Below, piece after piece: positions 37,033-45,330 of a DNA stretch of 64,000 nt. Source of the DNA: Gallaecimonas xiamenensis 3-C-1. GTDB taxonomy: Bacteria > Pseudomonadota > Gammaproteobacteria > Enterobacterales > Gallaecimonadaceae. The position numbers and the translations under genes were made by a program. The number at the start of each line of letters is the position of its first letter. Position 1 is the stretch's first letter. A model generated the notes under the pieces. It was given only the letters and a program-made list of their open reading frames with translations, did not search any database and was not told the DNA's origin. The stretch is taken from NCBI RefSeq assembly GCF_000299915.1, contig NZ_AMRI01000026.1, positions 1 through 64,000 on the forward strand, read 5' to 3'.

Positions 37033-39704
37033 GCGCCATCAAGCTGGCGGGGGTGGGTCACCGTTACGGTGATACCCAGGCCCTCAAGGATGCTGCCCTG
37101 ACCCTGGAGGCGGGGCAGAGCCTTGGCATCATAGGGCCGGACGGGGTGGGCAAATCCACCCTGCTGGACTTGATTGCCGGTACCAAGGCCCTGCAACAGG
37201 GGCAACTCGAGGTGCTGGGGGCCGATATGACCTCGGCCAGGGCCAGACGCAATGTCTGCGCCGACATCGCCTACATGCCCCAAGGCCTGGGCAAGAACCT
37301 CTATCCGACCCTGTCGGTCTGGGAAAACCTGGACTTTTTCGGCCGGCTGTTCGGCCATGGCCAGGCCGAGCGGCGCCGCCGCGCCGAACAGCTGCTCAAA
37401 GCCACCCACCTGTGGCCCTTCAAGGACAGGCCGGCCGGCAAATTGTCGGGGGGCATGAAGCAAAAACTGGGGCTGTGCTGCGCCCTTATCCACGACCCCA
37501 AACTGTTACTGCTGGACGAACCCACCACAGGGGTGGACCCCTTGAGCCGCCGCCAATTTTGGCAACTGGTGGCCAGCATCCGCCAGGCCCGCCCGCAGAT
37601 GAGCCTGGTGGTGGCCACCGCCTACATGGAAGAGGCCATGGTGCTCGACAGCGTCATGGCCCTGGACGGCGGGCGCATCCTCGCCAAAGAGAGCCCCCAG
37701 GGGCTCTTGGCCCGTACCGGCACCCAGGACCTGGACGCCGCCTTTATTGCCCTGCAAGCGGGCGGTGCCGGCCAGCCCTTCCAGCCCCTGCCTTTGGCCA
37801 CAGGGGGCGACCGGCCGGTGGCCATCCAGGCCAAGGGGCTCACCTGCCGCTTCGGCGATTTTACCGCCGTCAGCCAGGTCAGCCTCACCATAGGCCAGGG
37901 GGAGATCTTCGGCTTTCTCGGCTCCAACGGCTGCGGCAAGACCACCACCATGAAGATGCTCACCGGCTTGCTGCCCCCCAGCGAGGGCCAGGCGACCATC
38001 TTCGGCGAACCCGTTACCCAGCACAGCCTGGCCATGCGCGCCCAGGTAGGCTACATGACCCAGGCCTTCTCCCTTTACGGGGAGCTGACGGTCAGGGCCA
38101 ACCTGGAGCTGCACGCCAAGCTCTACGACATCGGTGAACCGGCCAAGCGCATCGGCGAGCTGCTGGCCCGCTTTACCCTGGAAAAGGTGGCGGACAAGAA
38201 CGCCGACGCCTTGCCCTTAGGCATCAAGCAGCGCCTGCAACTGGCGGTGGCGGTGCTGCACAGGCCAAGGCTGCTGATCCTCGATGAACCCACCTCGGGG
38301 GTGGATCCCCAGGCCAGGGACCAGTTCTGGACCCTGCTGCACGAGCTGTCCCGCCACGACGGGGTCACCATCTTTATCTCCACCCACTTTATGAACGAGG
38401 CGGGGCGCTGCGATCGTATCTCCCTGATGCACGCCGGCCATATCCTGGCCCAGGGCACCCCGGCCCAGTTGGTCAAGGACAGCCAGGCCCAAGACCTGGA
38501 AGGGGCCTTTATCCATTACCTGGAGCAGGCCCAGCCCTCCGAGGCCAGCGGCGAGCTGCCGGTGGGGGAGGAAAAGGCCTCGGCACCACCGGCCGCGTTT
38601 TCCTTCGGCCGGCTCTGGGCCTATGCCCGGCGCGAGGGCATGGAGATCAAGCGCGACCCCATCCGGCTGGCCTTTGCCATGCTCGGCACAGTGCTGCTGA
38701 TGGTGGTGTTCGGCTTCGGCATTTCCTTTGACGTGGAAAATCTGGCTTACGGGGTTTTCGACCAGGACCAGAGCCCCCAGAGCCGCGCCTATGTAGAGAG
38801 CTTTCGCGGCTCGCGCTACTTCGAGGAAAAAGCCCCCATCCACAGCGAACAGGAGGCCCAGCGGCGCCTTAAAAGCGGCGAGCTGCGGTTGGTGCTGGCC
38901 ATAGGGCCGGGCTTTGGCCGGGATCTGGCCGCCGGCCGCCAACCGGAAGTGGCGGCCTGGATAGACGGCGCCATGCCCTTTCGCGGCGAAACCGCCCGGG
39001 GTTATGTGCTGGGGGTCCACCAGCAGTATCTCAAGGAGCAGGGACTGGTGGGGACCAGCAACCTGTCCATTCAGAGCCGCTACCGCTATAACCAGGACTT
39101 TCGCAGCGTCAACGCCATGGTGCCGGGGGTGCTGATGCTGCTGCTGGCGCTGATCCCCGCCATCCTCACCGCCCTGGCGGTGGTGCGGGAAAAGGAGATG
39201 GGCTCCATCCTCAACCTCTACGCCACCCCCACCACCCGCCTGGAATTCCTGCTGGGCAAGCAGCTGCCCTATATCCTGATCGCCTGCATCAACGCCCTCA
39301 GCATGCTGCTGCTGGCCATCTGGTTGTTCCAGGTGCCGGTTACCGGCAGCCTGGCCGCCCTGTTGCTGGGCTCCTTGCTGTATGTCACCGCCACCACCGC
39401 CTTTGGCCTTTTGGTGTCGGCCTTTGTCAAAACCCAGGTGGCGGCACTCTTTGCCTCGGCCATCCTGTCTATCATGCCGGCGGTGAACTTTTCCGGTCTT
39501 ATCGTGCCCATGGCTTCCATGACCGGGGCCGCCAAATGGATGGGGCTGGTGTTCCCCTCGGCCTATTTCAATACCCTGTCGGTGGGCACCTTCGCCAAGG
39601 GCCTGGGCCTGGTGGATCTGGTGCCCAGCCTGCTGGCCCTGGCCGGCTTCGCCCTGGGCTTTGTGGTGCTCAGCGTGCTGGTGATGAAGGAGCAGGAGAA
39701 ATGA
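37029..39704 (+). CDS. rbbA: RbbA-type ABC transporter: two ATPase domains fused to a permease
   Basis: 891 residues (E. coli RbbA 911). ATPase 1 (about 5-235): Walker A GPDGVGKST, signature LSGGMKQ, Walker B LLLLDEPTTGVDP. ATPase 2 (about 268-500): Walker A GSNGCGKTTT, degenerate signature LPLGIKQ, Walker B LLILDEPTSGVDP. The C-terminal ABC-2 permease (about 540-891) has six membrane segments. In E. coli RbbA also associates with ribosomes and stimulates translation; here context (HlyD adaptor, second permease) supports an exporter. It overlaps both neighbours by 4 nt. Confidence 0.92.
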   Translation: MSAIKLAGVGHRYGDTQALKDAALTLEAGQSLGIIGPDGVGKSTLLDLIAGTKALQQGQLEVLGADMTSARARRNVCADIAYMPQGLGKNLYPTLSVWENLDFFGRLFGHGQAERRRRAEQLLKATHLWPFKDRPAGKLSGGMKQKLGLCCALIHDPKLLLLDEPTTGVDPLSRRQFWQLVASIRQARPQMSLVVATAYMEEAMVLDSVMALDGGRILAKESPQGLLARTGTQDLDAAFIALQAGGAGQPFQPLPLATGGDRPVAIQAKGLTCRFGDFTAVSQVSLTIGQGEIFGFLGSNGCGKTTTMKMLTGLLPPSEGQATIFGEPVTQHSLAMRAQVGYMTQAFSLYGELTVRANLELHAKLYDIGEPAKRIGELLARFTLEKVADKNADALPLGIKQRLQLAVAVLHRPRLLILDEPTSGVDPQARDQFWTLLHELSRHDGVTIFISTHFMNEAGRCDRISLMHAGHILAQGTPAQLVKDSQAQDLEGAFIHYLEQAQPSEASGELPVGEEKASAPPAAFSFGRLWAYARREGMEIKRDPIRLAFAMLGTVLLMVVFGFGISFDVENLAYGVFDQDQSPQSRAYVESFRGSRYFEEKAPIHSEQEAQRRLKSGELRLVLAIGPGFGRDLAAGRQPEVAAWIDGAMPFRGETARGYVLGVHQQYLKEQGLVGTSNLSIQSRYRYNQDFRSVNAMVPGVLMLLLALIPAILTALAVVREKEMGSILNLYATPTTRLEFLLGKQLPYILIACINALSMLLLAIWLFQVPVTGSLAALLLGSLLYVTATTAFGLLVSAFVKTQVAALFASAILSIMPAVNFSGLIVPMASMTGAAKWMGLVFPSAYFNTLSVGTFAKGLGLVDLVPSLLALAGFALGFVVLSVLVMKEQEK

Positions 39705-40813
39705 AGTGGCGTAACGTCTACTCCCTGGGGGTCAAGGAACTGTGGAGCGTGCTCAAAGATCCGGTGCTGATGGTGCTTATCCTCTACACCTTCACCCTGG
39801 CCCTCTACGCCATCAGCCGGGGCGCCAGCACCGAGGTCAAGAACGCCTCGGTGGCGGTGGAGGACATGGACCGCTCGGCCCTGTCCGAGCGTATCAGCGA
39901 GGCCTTCCTGCCCCCCTATTTCAAACCGGCCATGCGCCTGGACGGCAGCCAGGACATCAACCGCCTGATGGAGCAGGGCAAGGTCACCTTCGTGCTGCAA
40001 ATTCCCCCCCGCTTTGCCGCCGATCTGCAGGCCGGCCGCCAGGTGGACCTGGCGCTACAGGTGGACGCCAGTGCCATGAGCCAGGCCGGGGTAGGGGCCG
40101 GCTACATAGAGCAGATAGTGCAGCAGACGGTAAGCCGTTACTTCGCCCTGGCGCAGCCGGTGCCGGTGAACCTGGTGCCCCGGGTCTATTTCAACCCCAA
40201 TCTGGACACCAGCTGGTTTGGCGCCGTGATGCAGGTGGTCAACAACGTCACCCTGCTCAGCATCATCCTCACCGGGGCGGCGGTGATCCGCGAACGGGAA
40301 CACGGCACCCTCGAGCACCTGCTGGTGATGCCCCTGTCGGCCTCTGAGATCATGCTGGCCAAGATCTGGGCCAACGGCCTGGTGATCCTGGTGGCGGTAG
40401 TGCTGGCTCTGTATGGCATGGTCAAAGGGGTGCTGGGGGTGCCCATCAGCGACGGCGCCGTGCCGCTCTTTGTGCTGGGAGCCCTTATCTACCTGGGGTC
40501 TGTCACTTCCCTTGGCATACTGCTGGCCACCCTGGCCCGCACCATGCCCCAATTCGGGCTGCTGGCCATGCCCACCTTCGTGGTGATGCAGCTGCTGTCC
40601 GGCGGTACCACCCCCCTGGACTCCATGCCCCAGACCCTGCAATACCTGATGCAGCTGGTGCCCTCTACCCATTTCGTGTCCCTGGCCCAGGCGGTGCTGT
40701 ACCGGGGGGCGGGCCTTAGCATCATCTGGCCGCAGCTGTTGGCGGTGGCCGCTACCGGTTCGGTGTTTTTCTGGCTGGCCTTTCGGCGTTTTCGGCGGAT
40801 GGTCTCCAGCTAG
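39701..40813 (+). CDS. yhhJ: ABC-2 type permease YhhJ-like
   Basis: 370 residues (E. coli YhhJ 374) from an ATG preceded by AGGAG and overlapping the rbbA stop. N-terminal membrane segment, large periplasmic domain (about 45-170), then five membrane segments with the ABC-2 hallmark REREHGTLEHLLVMPLSASEI. It forms the second permease half with the RbbA C-terminus. Substrate of the exporter is unknown. Confidence 0.92.
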   Translation: MKWRNVYSLGVKELWSVLKDPVLMVLILYTFTLALYAISRGASTEVKNASVAVEDMDRSALSERISEAFLPPYFKPAMRLDGSQDINRLMEQGKVTFVLQIPPRFAADLQAGRQVDLALQVDASAMSQAGVGAGYIEQIVQQTVSRYFALAQPVPVNLVPRVYFNPNLDTSWFGAVMQVVNNVTLLSIILTGAAVIREREHGTLEHLLVMPLSASEIMLAKIWANGLVILVAVVLALYGMVKGVLGVPISDGAVPLFVLGALIYLGSVTSLGILLATLARTMPQFGLLAMPTFVVMQLLSGGTTPLDSMPQTLQYLMQLVPSTHFVSLAQAVLYRGAGLSIIWPQLLAVAATGSVFFWLAFRRFRRMVSS

Positions 40814-40887
40814 GCGGCCGCTGGCCGCATCGGCTTTGACAGGGACCCGGCCGCAAGGCAAGGTGGGGGCCTTCCAAGGAGGCCCCC

Positions 40888-41952
40888 TTGTTGTCTGTGC
40901 CCCCCAACCCCCGTTCCTGGTGCGCCCTGGTGCTGCTGTCGGCCCTGGTCACCTTGCCTTTGTGGCTGCTGTCCCTGCCGGCGGCCTTGCTGCTAGGCCC
41001 CATGTTGGCCGCCATCGTCCTTGGGGTGCAGGGCCAGCGCCTGGCGGTACCCAAGCCCTTCTATAGCCTGGCCCAAAGCCTGATTGGCCTGATGGTGGCG
41101 GCCAGCATCAGCCTGCCTCTACTCAGTCACCTGCTGGCCGATCTGGGCCTGTACCTGGCCGTTATCGCCGCCGTGCTGCTGGCCAGCTCCTTGCTGGGCT
41201 GGCAACTGGCCAGGGGCCCCTGGCTGCCCGGCACCACCGGCCTCTGGGGTATTTACCCTGGGGCGGCGTCGGCCATGGTGATGATGGCCGAGTCTGCCGC
41301 CAACGCCGACGTGCGGCTGGTGGCGCTGATGCAATACCTGCGGGTACTGCTGGTGGCCCTTAGCGCCTCGGCGGTGGCCCACTGGGCCGCCCCTGTGGCC
41401 CCAGAGCCAAGCGCGCCGCTGCCCTTGGACCTTGGCGGCTTGGTGGTCACCCTGGCCCTGGCGTTAGCCTTGAGCTGGCTGGGGCGGCGCGCCGCCTTGC
41501 CCTCTGGCCCCTTTTTGCTGGCCATGGTGCTGGGGGCCCTGGTGCAGCTGGCGGGAGGCTATCAGCTGACCTTGCCACCCTGGCTACTGGGGCTCGCCTA
41601 CGCCACCCTCGGCTGGCACGTGGGCCTGGGTTTTACCCGCAGCACCCTCAAAACCGCCCGCCGTGCCCTGCTGCCCATGCTGGCGGCCATAGGGCTGCTG
41701 ATGGCCCTGTGCGCCGGTATCGGCTACCTGCTGGTGCATTTTTTGGCCATAGATCCCCTCACCGCCTATCTCGCCACCAGCCCAGGGGGTATGGATGCCA
41801 TCGCCATTATCGCCGCCGGCTCCGGGGTGGATTTACCCTTTGTGATGGCCATGCAGACGCTGCGTTTTTTGTTGGTGTTGCTGCTGGGGCCGCCGTTGGC
41901 GAGGTTTTTGGCCAGAAGGTTGGAGGGGAAGACCCCGCTTTCGGGCGGGTAA
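40888..41952 (+). CDS. AbrB-family membrane protein
   Basis: 354 residues. The start is ambiguous: AAGGAGG (40876-40882) can serve TTG at 40888 or 40891, or GTG at 40897; no ATG gives a better N-terminus. About 10 membrane segments in two repeats of the AbrB/ammonia-monooxygenase-like family (GIYPGAASAMVMMAESAANADVRLVALMQYLRV and the paralogous GGMDAIAIIAAGSGVDLPFVMAMQTLRF at the C-terminus). Function unproven; often called a putative ammonia monooxygenase or regulator. The SD lies within a GGGGGCC/GGCCCCC hairpin that may also terminate yhhJ. Confidence 0.85.
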   Translation: MLSVPPNPRSWCALVLLSALVTLPLWLLSLPAALLLGPMLAAIVLGVQGQRLAVPKPFYSLAQSLIGLMVAASISLPLLSHLLADLGLYLAVIAAVLLASSLLGWQLARGPWLPGTTGLWGIYPGAASAMVMMAESAANADVRLVALMQYLRVLLVALSASAVAHWAAPVAPEPSAPLPLDLGGLVVTLALALALSWLGRRAALPSGPFLLAMVLGALVQLAGGYQLTLPPWLLGLAYATLGWHVGLGFTRSTLKTARRALLPMLAAIGLLMALCAGIGYLLVHFLAIDPLTAYLATSPGGMDAIAIIAAGSGVDLPFVMAMQTLRFLLVLLLGPPLARFLARRLEGKTPLSGG

Positions 41953-42078
41953 GGCAGTGGTGGCGGATGGGATTGGAGCAAGTCTCTTACTGCTCCGAGT
42001 TGTTGGGTGGGGATCTGGCTGCTAAGACTAGGGCCTTCGAAATGGATATCACCCCTAACTTGAGAAAAGGACTTCACC

Positions 42079-42777
42079 ATGCCATTACCCCAAGATTGCC
42101 CCACGCTCCTTGACCAAGCACGGCTGCAACAAGCACAAGTGCTGCAACAGCAACATGGGGTTACCCATGTCACGCTGAGCTTTGGCGCCAGAAACGGCGG
42201 CGCCTACTTTGCCCGCTGGCTGCGCTATCAAATCATGCAGCGCAGAGGCTGGCACCAGGTCAACAGCGTCTACCTCGACACCGAGTGCTTAAAAATGGTA
42301 CCCAATACGGTGAGCACCGTGGTCGATGCCGCCAGGCCCTGGCTGGTTGGCGTGGCATCCATGAACGGGGGATGGAAGGAGTACTATCGCCATGCGGTGG
42401 CCACCTCGCAGACGATGATCTTTGTGGCCACGCCGGAGTGGAGCAACTCGCCGTTCTGCAATATGGAGCGCCGTTACTTCATCTATGAAAACGCCCGGCG
42501 CCGGCGCCAGAACCTGCCCCCCTTAAGAGGCATCGTATTGGCGATGGATGGCCATCACATCAATATCCCTGGGGCTATCACCATCGATGCCTCCAAGGTT
42601 GATGTCGAAACCCACTACCAGGAGCGCCACCAAGTCACCCACCGAGCCAACCCCGCAGCGGCGGCCCGTTTCGGTGTGGTCCTGCGGCAGACCAATTTGC
42701 CGCAGAACCATAACTATCTTGGCAACTACACCATCGCCGGCCAGCCCCTTTTAAGGTTGTTTAATAATCTGGCATGA
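42079..42777 (+). CDS. TIR-domain protein
   Basis: 232 residues with AAAAGGA upstream. A helical N-terminus (1-27) precedes a TIR-like fold: strand A VTLSFG (31-36), helix AYFARWLRYQI, strand B VNSVYLD (61-67), then WKEYYRHAVATSQTMIFVATPEWSNSPFCNMERRYF (99-134), which fits the canonical W...A...s...vvvlS..y..S.WC..E pattern. E130 is the expected catalytic glutamate of NAD-cleaving TIRs. A C-terminal segment (about 175-232) has no recognised domain. Bacterial TIRs act in phage defence (Thoeris, CBASS-type) or as effectors. No cognate sensor is adjacent. Closed by a terminator; base composition is near that of its neighbours. Confidence 0.75.
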   Translation: MPLPQDCPTLLDQARLQQAQVLQQQHGVTHVTLSFGARNGGAYFARWLRYQIMQRRGWHQVNSVYLDTECLKMVPNTVSTVVDAARPWLVGVASMNGGWKEYYRHAVATSQTMIFVATPEWSNSPFCNMERRYFIYENARRRRQNLPPLRGIVLAMDGHHINIPGAITIDASKVDVETHYQERHQVTHRANPAAAARFGVVLRQTNLPQNHNYLGNYTIAGQPLLRLFNNLA

Positions 42778-42790
42778 CACCTTGAACCCC

Positions 42791-42830
42791 AAAGCCCCGA
42801 CCCGCCAAAGAGGTGGGTTGGGGCTTTTTT
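42791..42830 (+). terminator. terminator after the TIR gene
   Basis: AAAGCCCC (42791) pairs with GGGGCTTTTTT (42820-42830); the interior ACCC/GGGT extends the stem. Confidence 0.88.
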
Positions 42831-42945
42831 GATTGCCATTGCTTGTGCCGGTACCGATGTGGGTATGTTCTGCTTGATGGTCGTGCAAGCTCTGCGCTTT
42901 TTGCTGGTGCTGATGTTTGTACCTTCACAGGTGCGGCTTCGCGGA
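42829..42945 (+). pseudogene. 3' relic of a second AbrB-family gene
   Basis: Right after the TIR terminator, translation in the frame of position 42829 gives IAIACAGTDVGMFCLMVVQ and then ALRFLLVLMFVPS. This aligns with the C-terminus of the intact AbrB protein (IAIIAAGSGVDLPFVMAMQ, TLRFLLVLLLGPP) at about half of the residues. There is no start or upstream portion, and the frame then runs into repeat DNA. It is therefore a remnant, either of a diverged duplicate or of an older AbrB gene displaced by the insertion of the TIR segment. Confidence 0.6.
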
Positions 42946-43032
42946 GCGGTTTGGGAGAGCATCCCAGCAGGGCAGACTCGGTGGGTTGGCTTCTCATTGC
43001 TGGCCTTTTCTCTTCTCGGAGTCCGGCTAATC

Positions 43033-43249
43033 GCAGGGGGGCGCCCCTGCACGCGCCCTACTTTTGTTTCGGCAAAAGTCAGCGGGGCTGCCCAACCAAA
43101 ACCATTGCACTGCGTTCCGCTTTATCCTCGGCTCTGGGTGGTCGCTGCACACGGGCATCCAGCCCTTCTTCCGCTTGCTCGGCATCCCTGCCTCGCACCC
43201 ACTCACGCTCCCGCCACCTCAGCGTTGCACTTAACGGGCACAAGAGCAG
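43033..43249 (+). repeat. left inverted repeat bracketing the ATPase/RloB module
   Basis: GC-rich about 215-bp element. Its outer 34 nt (43033-43066, beginning GCAGGGGGGCGCC) is identical to the reverse complement of 45709-45742. The inner part, from CGCTTTATCC (about 43118) to CACTTAACGGGCACAAGAGCAG, aligns with the reverse complement of 45532-45670 at roughly 75-80 percent by eye. Open frames across it look spurious. The function is unknown; it may be a cassette boundary or a dispersed genomic repeat. Confidence 0.8.
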
Positions 43250-43508
43250 ATCACCACCAAAGTCCATAGACCAGCGACAGGGAAAGCAACCTAAGATATT
43301 GTTTTATAAATGAAAAATGGCGACGCCACTTTGAGGGGAAACCTATTAAGCCAAGTTAGACAAAAAAAAGTCGAAACGGAACTAGTGTGGTATGGTATAC
43401 ATAATGGAACGTTCACCCAGAAGAGAGTTAATGAACTGAAAACTAACAGATAAGTTAAGGATAATTTATATCTTAGGTTGTCAGTTTTTTCTCAAGAACG
43501 AGGGCGAT
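43250..43508 (+). other. AT-rich leader of the ATPase/RloB operon
   Basis: Base composition drops sharply after about 43300. No gene is visible. Likely promoter material is present (TATGGTATACATAAT near 43391-43405, and GGATAATTTATAT near 43459-43471) but I cannot choose a -35/-10 pair with confidence. A GAGGG sequence sits just before the ATG at 43509. Confidence 0.5.
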
Positions 43509-44726
43509 ATGATTAAGTGGTATAAATTTAAAAATTTCTATTCTTTCAGAGATGAAACCTTTGTTGATTTTGTCACAAAGAAAAATTCGAGTGATTCACA
43601 TTATGACGTCAGCATCGATGGCGAACGCATATCTCGTGTTATTTCTATTTTCGGTGGCAACGGCGCTGGAAAGTCAAATTTACTTAAACCTCTAGCATTT
43701 CTAAGATGGTTTTTTATCCACTCATTTCAATCTATGGAAAAAGATGAAAAACTACCTTTTTATCCTCACAAAGTATGCGAGAATGATGTCACTGAAATAG
43801 AGATATGCTTCATTGAGTCGATTACTGAACATAAGCATGAGTATAAATATTTGTTAAAAATGAACAGGGAAAGGGTTTTATTAGAAGAGTTAAAAATAAA
43901 AAGCTCTCGCTTGTTCAGTAAAATATTCTCTCGCGAATACAATGAGGACGAGAATAAATATGAGATAAAAACCAATAGAAGTAATGCATTCTCATTAAAC
44001 AATCAAGAATTGGACTCAATTCCTAAGAATAGTTCTGCAATATCCTATCTTTTAAGAAAAGAGAATACCCTGGGTATATTTATTTCATATCTCTTCCATG
44101 CTTTTGAAAGCAACATTGGATTTCATGGGAAAAACGATTTCGGTTTTGAAGATGTTATAGAAGCTACAGAAACTTACCTTGAAGACAACGAACTGTTTAA
44201 TACTATGAAGTCCTTATTGATAAGGATGGATTTAGGTATCGATGATATTGAGATTGAGGATGAGGAATATATCGACAAAAGAACAGGTGAAGTTGAGGTA
44301 ATTAAAACTCCCTATGGTATACACAAGTGCGATGATACTTACTTCAAACTTCCAATGTACATGGAGTCTAGCGGTACTAAAGCGTGCTACTACTATCTTC
44401 AGACAGTTCTCTTAGCATTGGCTCATGGTGGAGTGGCTATAGTTGACGAGTTTGACTCAGAACTCCACCCAATGATGGTTTCTGAAATCATGCAGTTATT
44501 TATGAGTAGCAGCATGAATAAGAAAAACGCTCAGTTGATATTTACTAGTCATACACCAGAGGTACTGAAGGAACTTCGAAAGCACCAAGTATATCTCGTT
44601 GAGAAAGTTAATGGCACGAGCGAAAATTGGAGGTTAGACGAAGTACAAGGTTTGAGAAGTCAGGATAATCTTTACTCTAAGTATATTTCTGGTGCTCTTG
44701 GTGGCGTTCCTGACTTTAGTCTGTGA
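43509..44726 (+). CDS. AAA/SMC-like ATPase of a putative two-gene defence system
   Basis: 405 residues, AT-rich codon use unlike the surrounding genes. N-terminal IKWYKFKNFYSFRDE is the RecF/OLD-type start; Walker A GGNGAGKSN (49-57); ABC-type signature SSGTKACYYYLQ (about 289-300); Walker B VAIVDEFDSELHP (about 310-322); H-loop-like LIFTSHTPEVL. This is the AAA_15/AAA_21 class found in OLD, AbiL, PARIS AriA and Septu-like systems. Partner downstream encodes a RloB-like protein, pointing to AbiLi or AriA-type sensing ATPase; assignment to one named family cannot be made here. Probably acquired horizontally. Confidence 0.85.
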   Translation: MIKWYKFKNFYSFRDETFVDFVTKKNSSDSHYDVSIDGERISRVISIFGGNGAGKSNLLKPLAFLRWFFIHSFQSMEKDEKLPFYPHKVCENDVTEIEICFIESITEHKHEYKYLLKMNRERVLLEELKIKSSRLFSKIFSREYNEDENKYEIKTNRSNAFSLNNQELDSIPKNSSAISYLLRKENTLGIFISYLFHAFESNIGFHGKNDFGFEDVIEATETYLEDNELFNTMKSLLIRMDLGIDDIEIEDEEYIDKRTGEVEVIKTPYGIHKCDDTYFKLPMYMESSGTKACYYYLQTVLLALAHGGVAIVDEFDSELHPMMVSEIMQLFMSSSMNKKNAQLIFTSHTPEVLKELRKHQVYLVEKVNGTSENWRLDEVQGLRSQDNLYSKYISGALGGVPDFSL

Positions 44727-44733
44727 GGTTAAA

Positions 44734-45237
44734 ATGGCTTTTCAAAGAAGAAAAAGGTTTATAAAAGAAACATTGTTACTCGTGGGAGAAGGCTTCTCTG
44801 AAAAAGCATTCCTATCACTACTGAAGACTTATTTTAGTAATGGAAATTATAAGATTTCAGTTGTAACGGCAAAAGGGAAAGGGCCTAGCAATGTTATAGA
44901 TCACGCGATTAGTACCAAAAGACATAATGGTCATAATTACTGTTTAGCACTTTTAGACACAGACCTTCCTTGGCCTAAGAGTAAAGTGCAAAATGCAGAA
45001 AAAGAAGGGGTGACACTAGTTCCTTCAACTCCTTGCTTGGAGGGGCTTATACTAAAAATTATGAATAGAAGAGTGCCTACTACCAATAACGAGTGCAAAG
45101 ATGTTGTTCACCCATTATTAAAAGGCGCTCCATGTGATAGGGAAAGCTACGAGAGATTATTATCGAAGGAAATAATTGAGGATAGGATGATAGATATTCC
45201 GGAGCTAAAGAGTATTGTTGATAAAATAAGAGGATAA
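44734..45237 (+). CDS. RloB-like TOPRIM-family putative nuclease
   Basis: 167 residues from the ATG at 44734, 7 nt after the ATPase stop; a longer in-frame start at 44692 would overlap that gene and lacks motifs. The fold marks are TOPRIM-like: LLLVGEGFSEKAFL (E19), LALLDTDLPW (D75, D77) and the RloB-type STPCLEGLIL (E103). It is shorter than many RloB proteins. In AbiL- and PARIS-type pairs the TOPRIM partner is the toxic effector (for example a tRNA- or RNA-cutting nuclease) held or triggered by the ATPase; that role is inference. AT-rich like its partner. Confidence 0.82.
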   Translation: MAFQRRKRFIKETLLLVGEGFSEKAFLSLLKTYFSNGNYKISVVTAKGKGPSNVIDHAISTKRHNGHNYCLALLDTDLPWPKSKVQNAEKEGVTLVPSTPCLEGLILKIMNRRVPTTNNECKDVVHPLLKGAPCDRESYERLLSKEIIEDRMIDIPELKSIVDKIRG

Positions 45238-45249
45238 TAGAGTTCTGTG

Positions 45250-45289
45250 CTTTGTGGAATATGCAAGTGTACGTGTATATTCCACAAAG
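45250..45289. repeat. perfect 13-nt inverted repeat after the RloB-like gene
   Basis: CTTTGTGGAATAT (45250-45262) and ATATTCCACAAAG (45277-45289) with a 14-nt loop; an outer GTTCT/AGAAC pair (45242-45246, 45296-45300) frames it. It starts 12 nt past the stop codon. There is no T-run, so it is not a standard terminator; it may protect the mRNA 3' end or mark an element boundary. Confidence 0.75.
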
Positions 45290-45330
45290 TCATATAGAAC
45301 AAGCATGTCTAATTTCAAAGGCATCGGCGA

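Noticed and set aside
42813-43313. 166-codon open frame crossing the AbrB relic and left repeat
   Set aside because: It joins terminator, relic and repeat DNA; Ser/Arg/Cys-rich product and no ribosome binding site.
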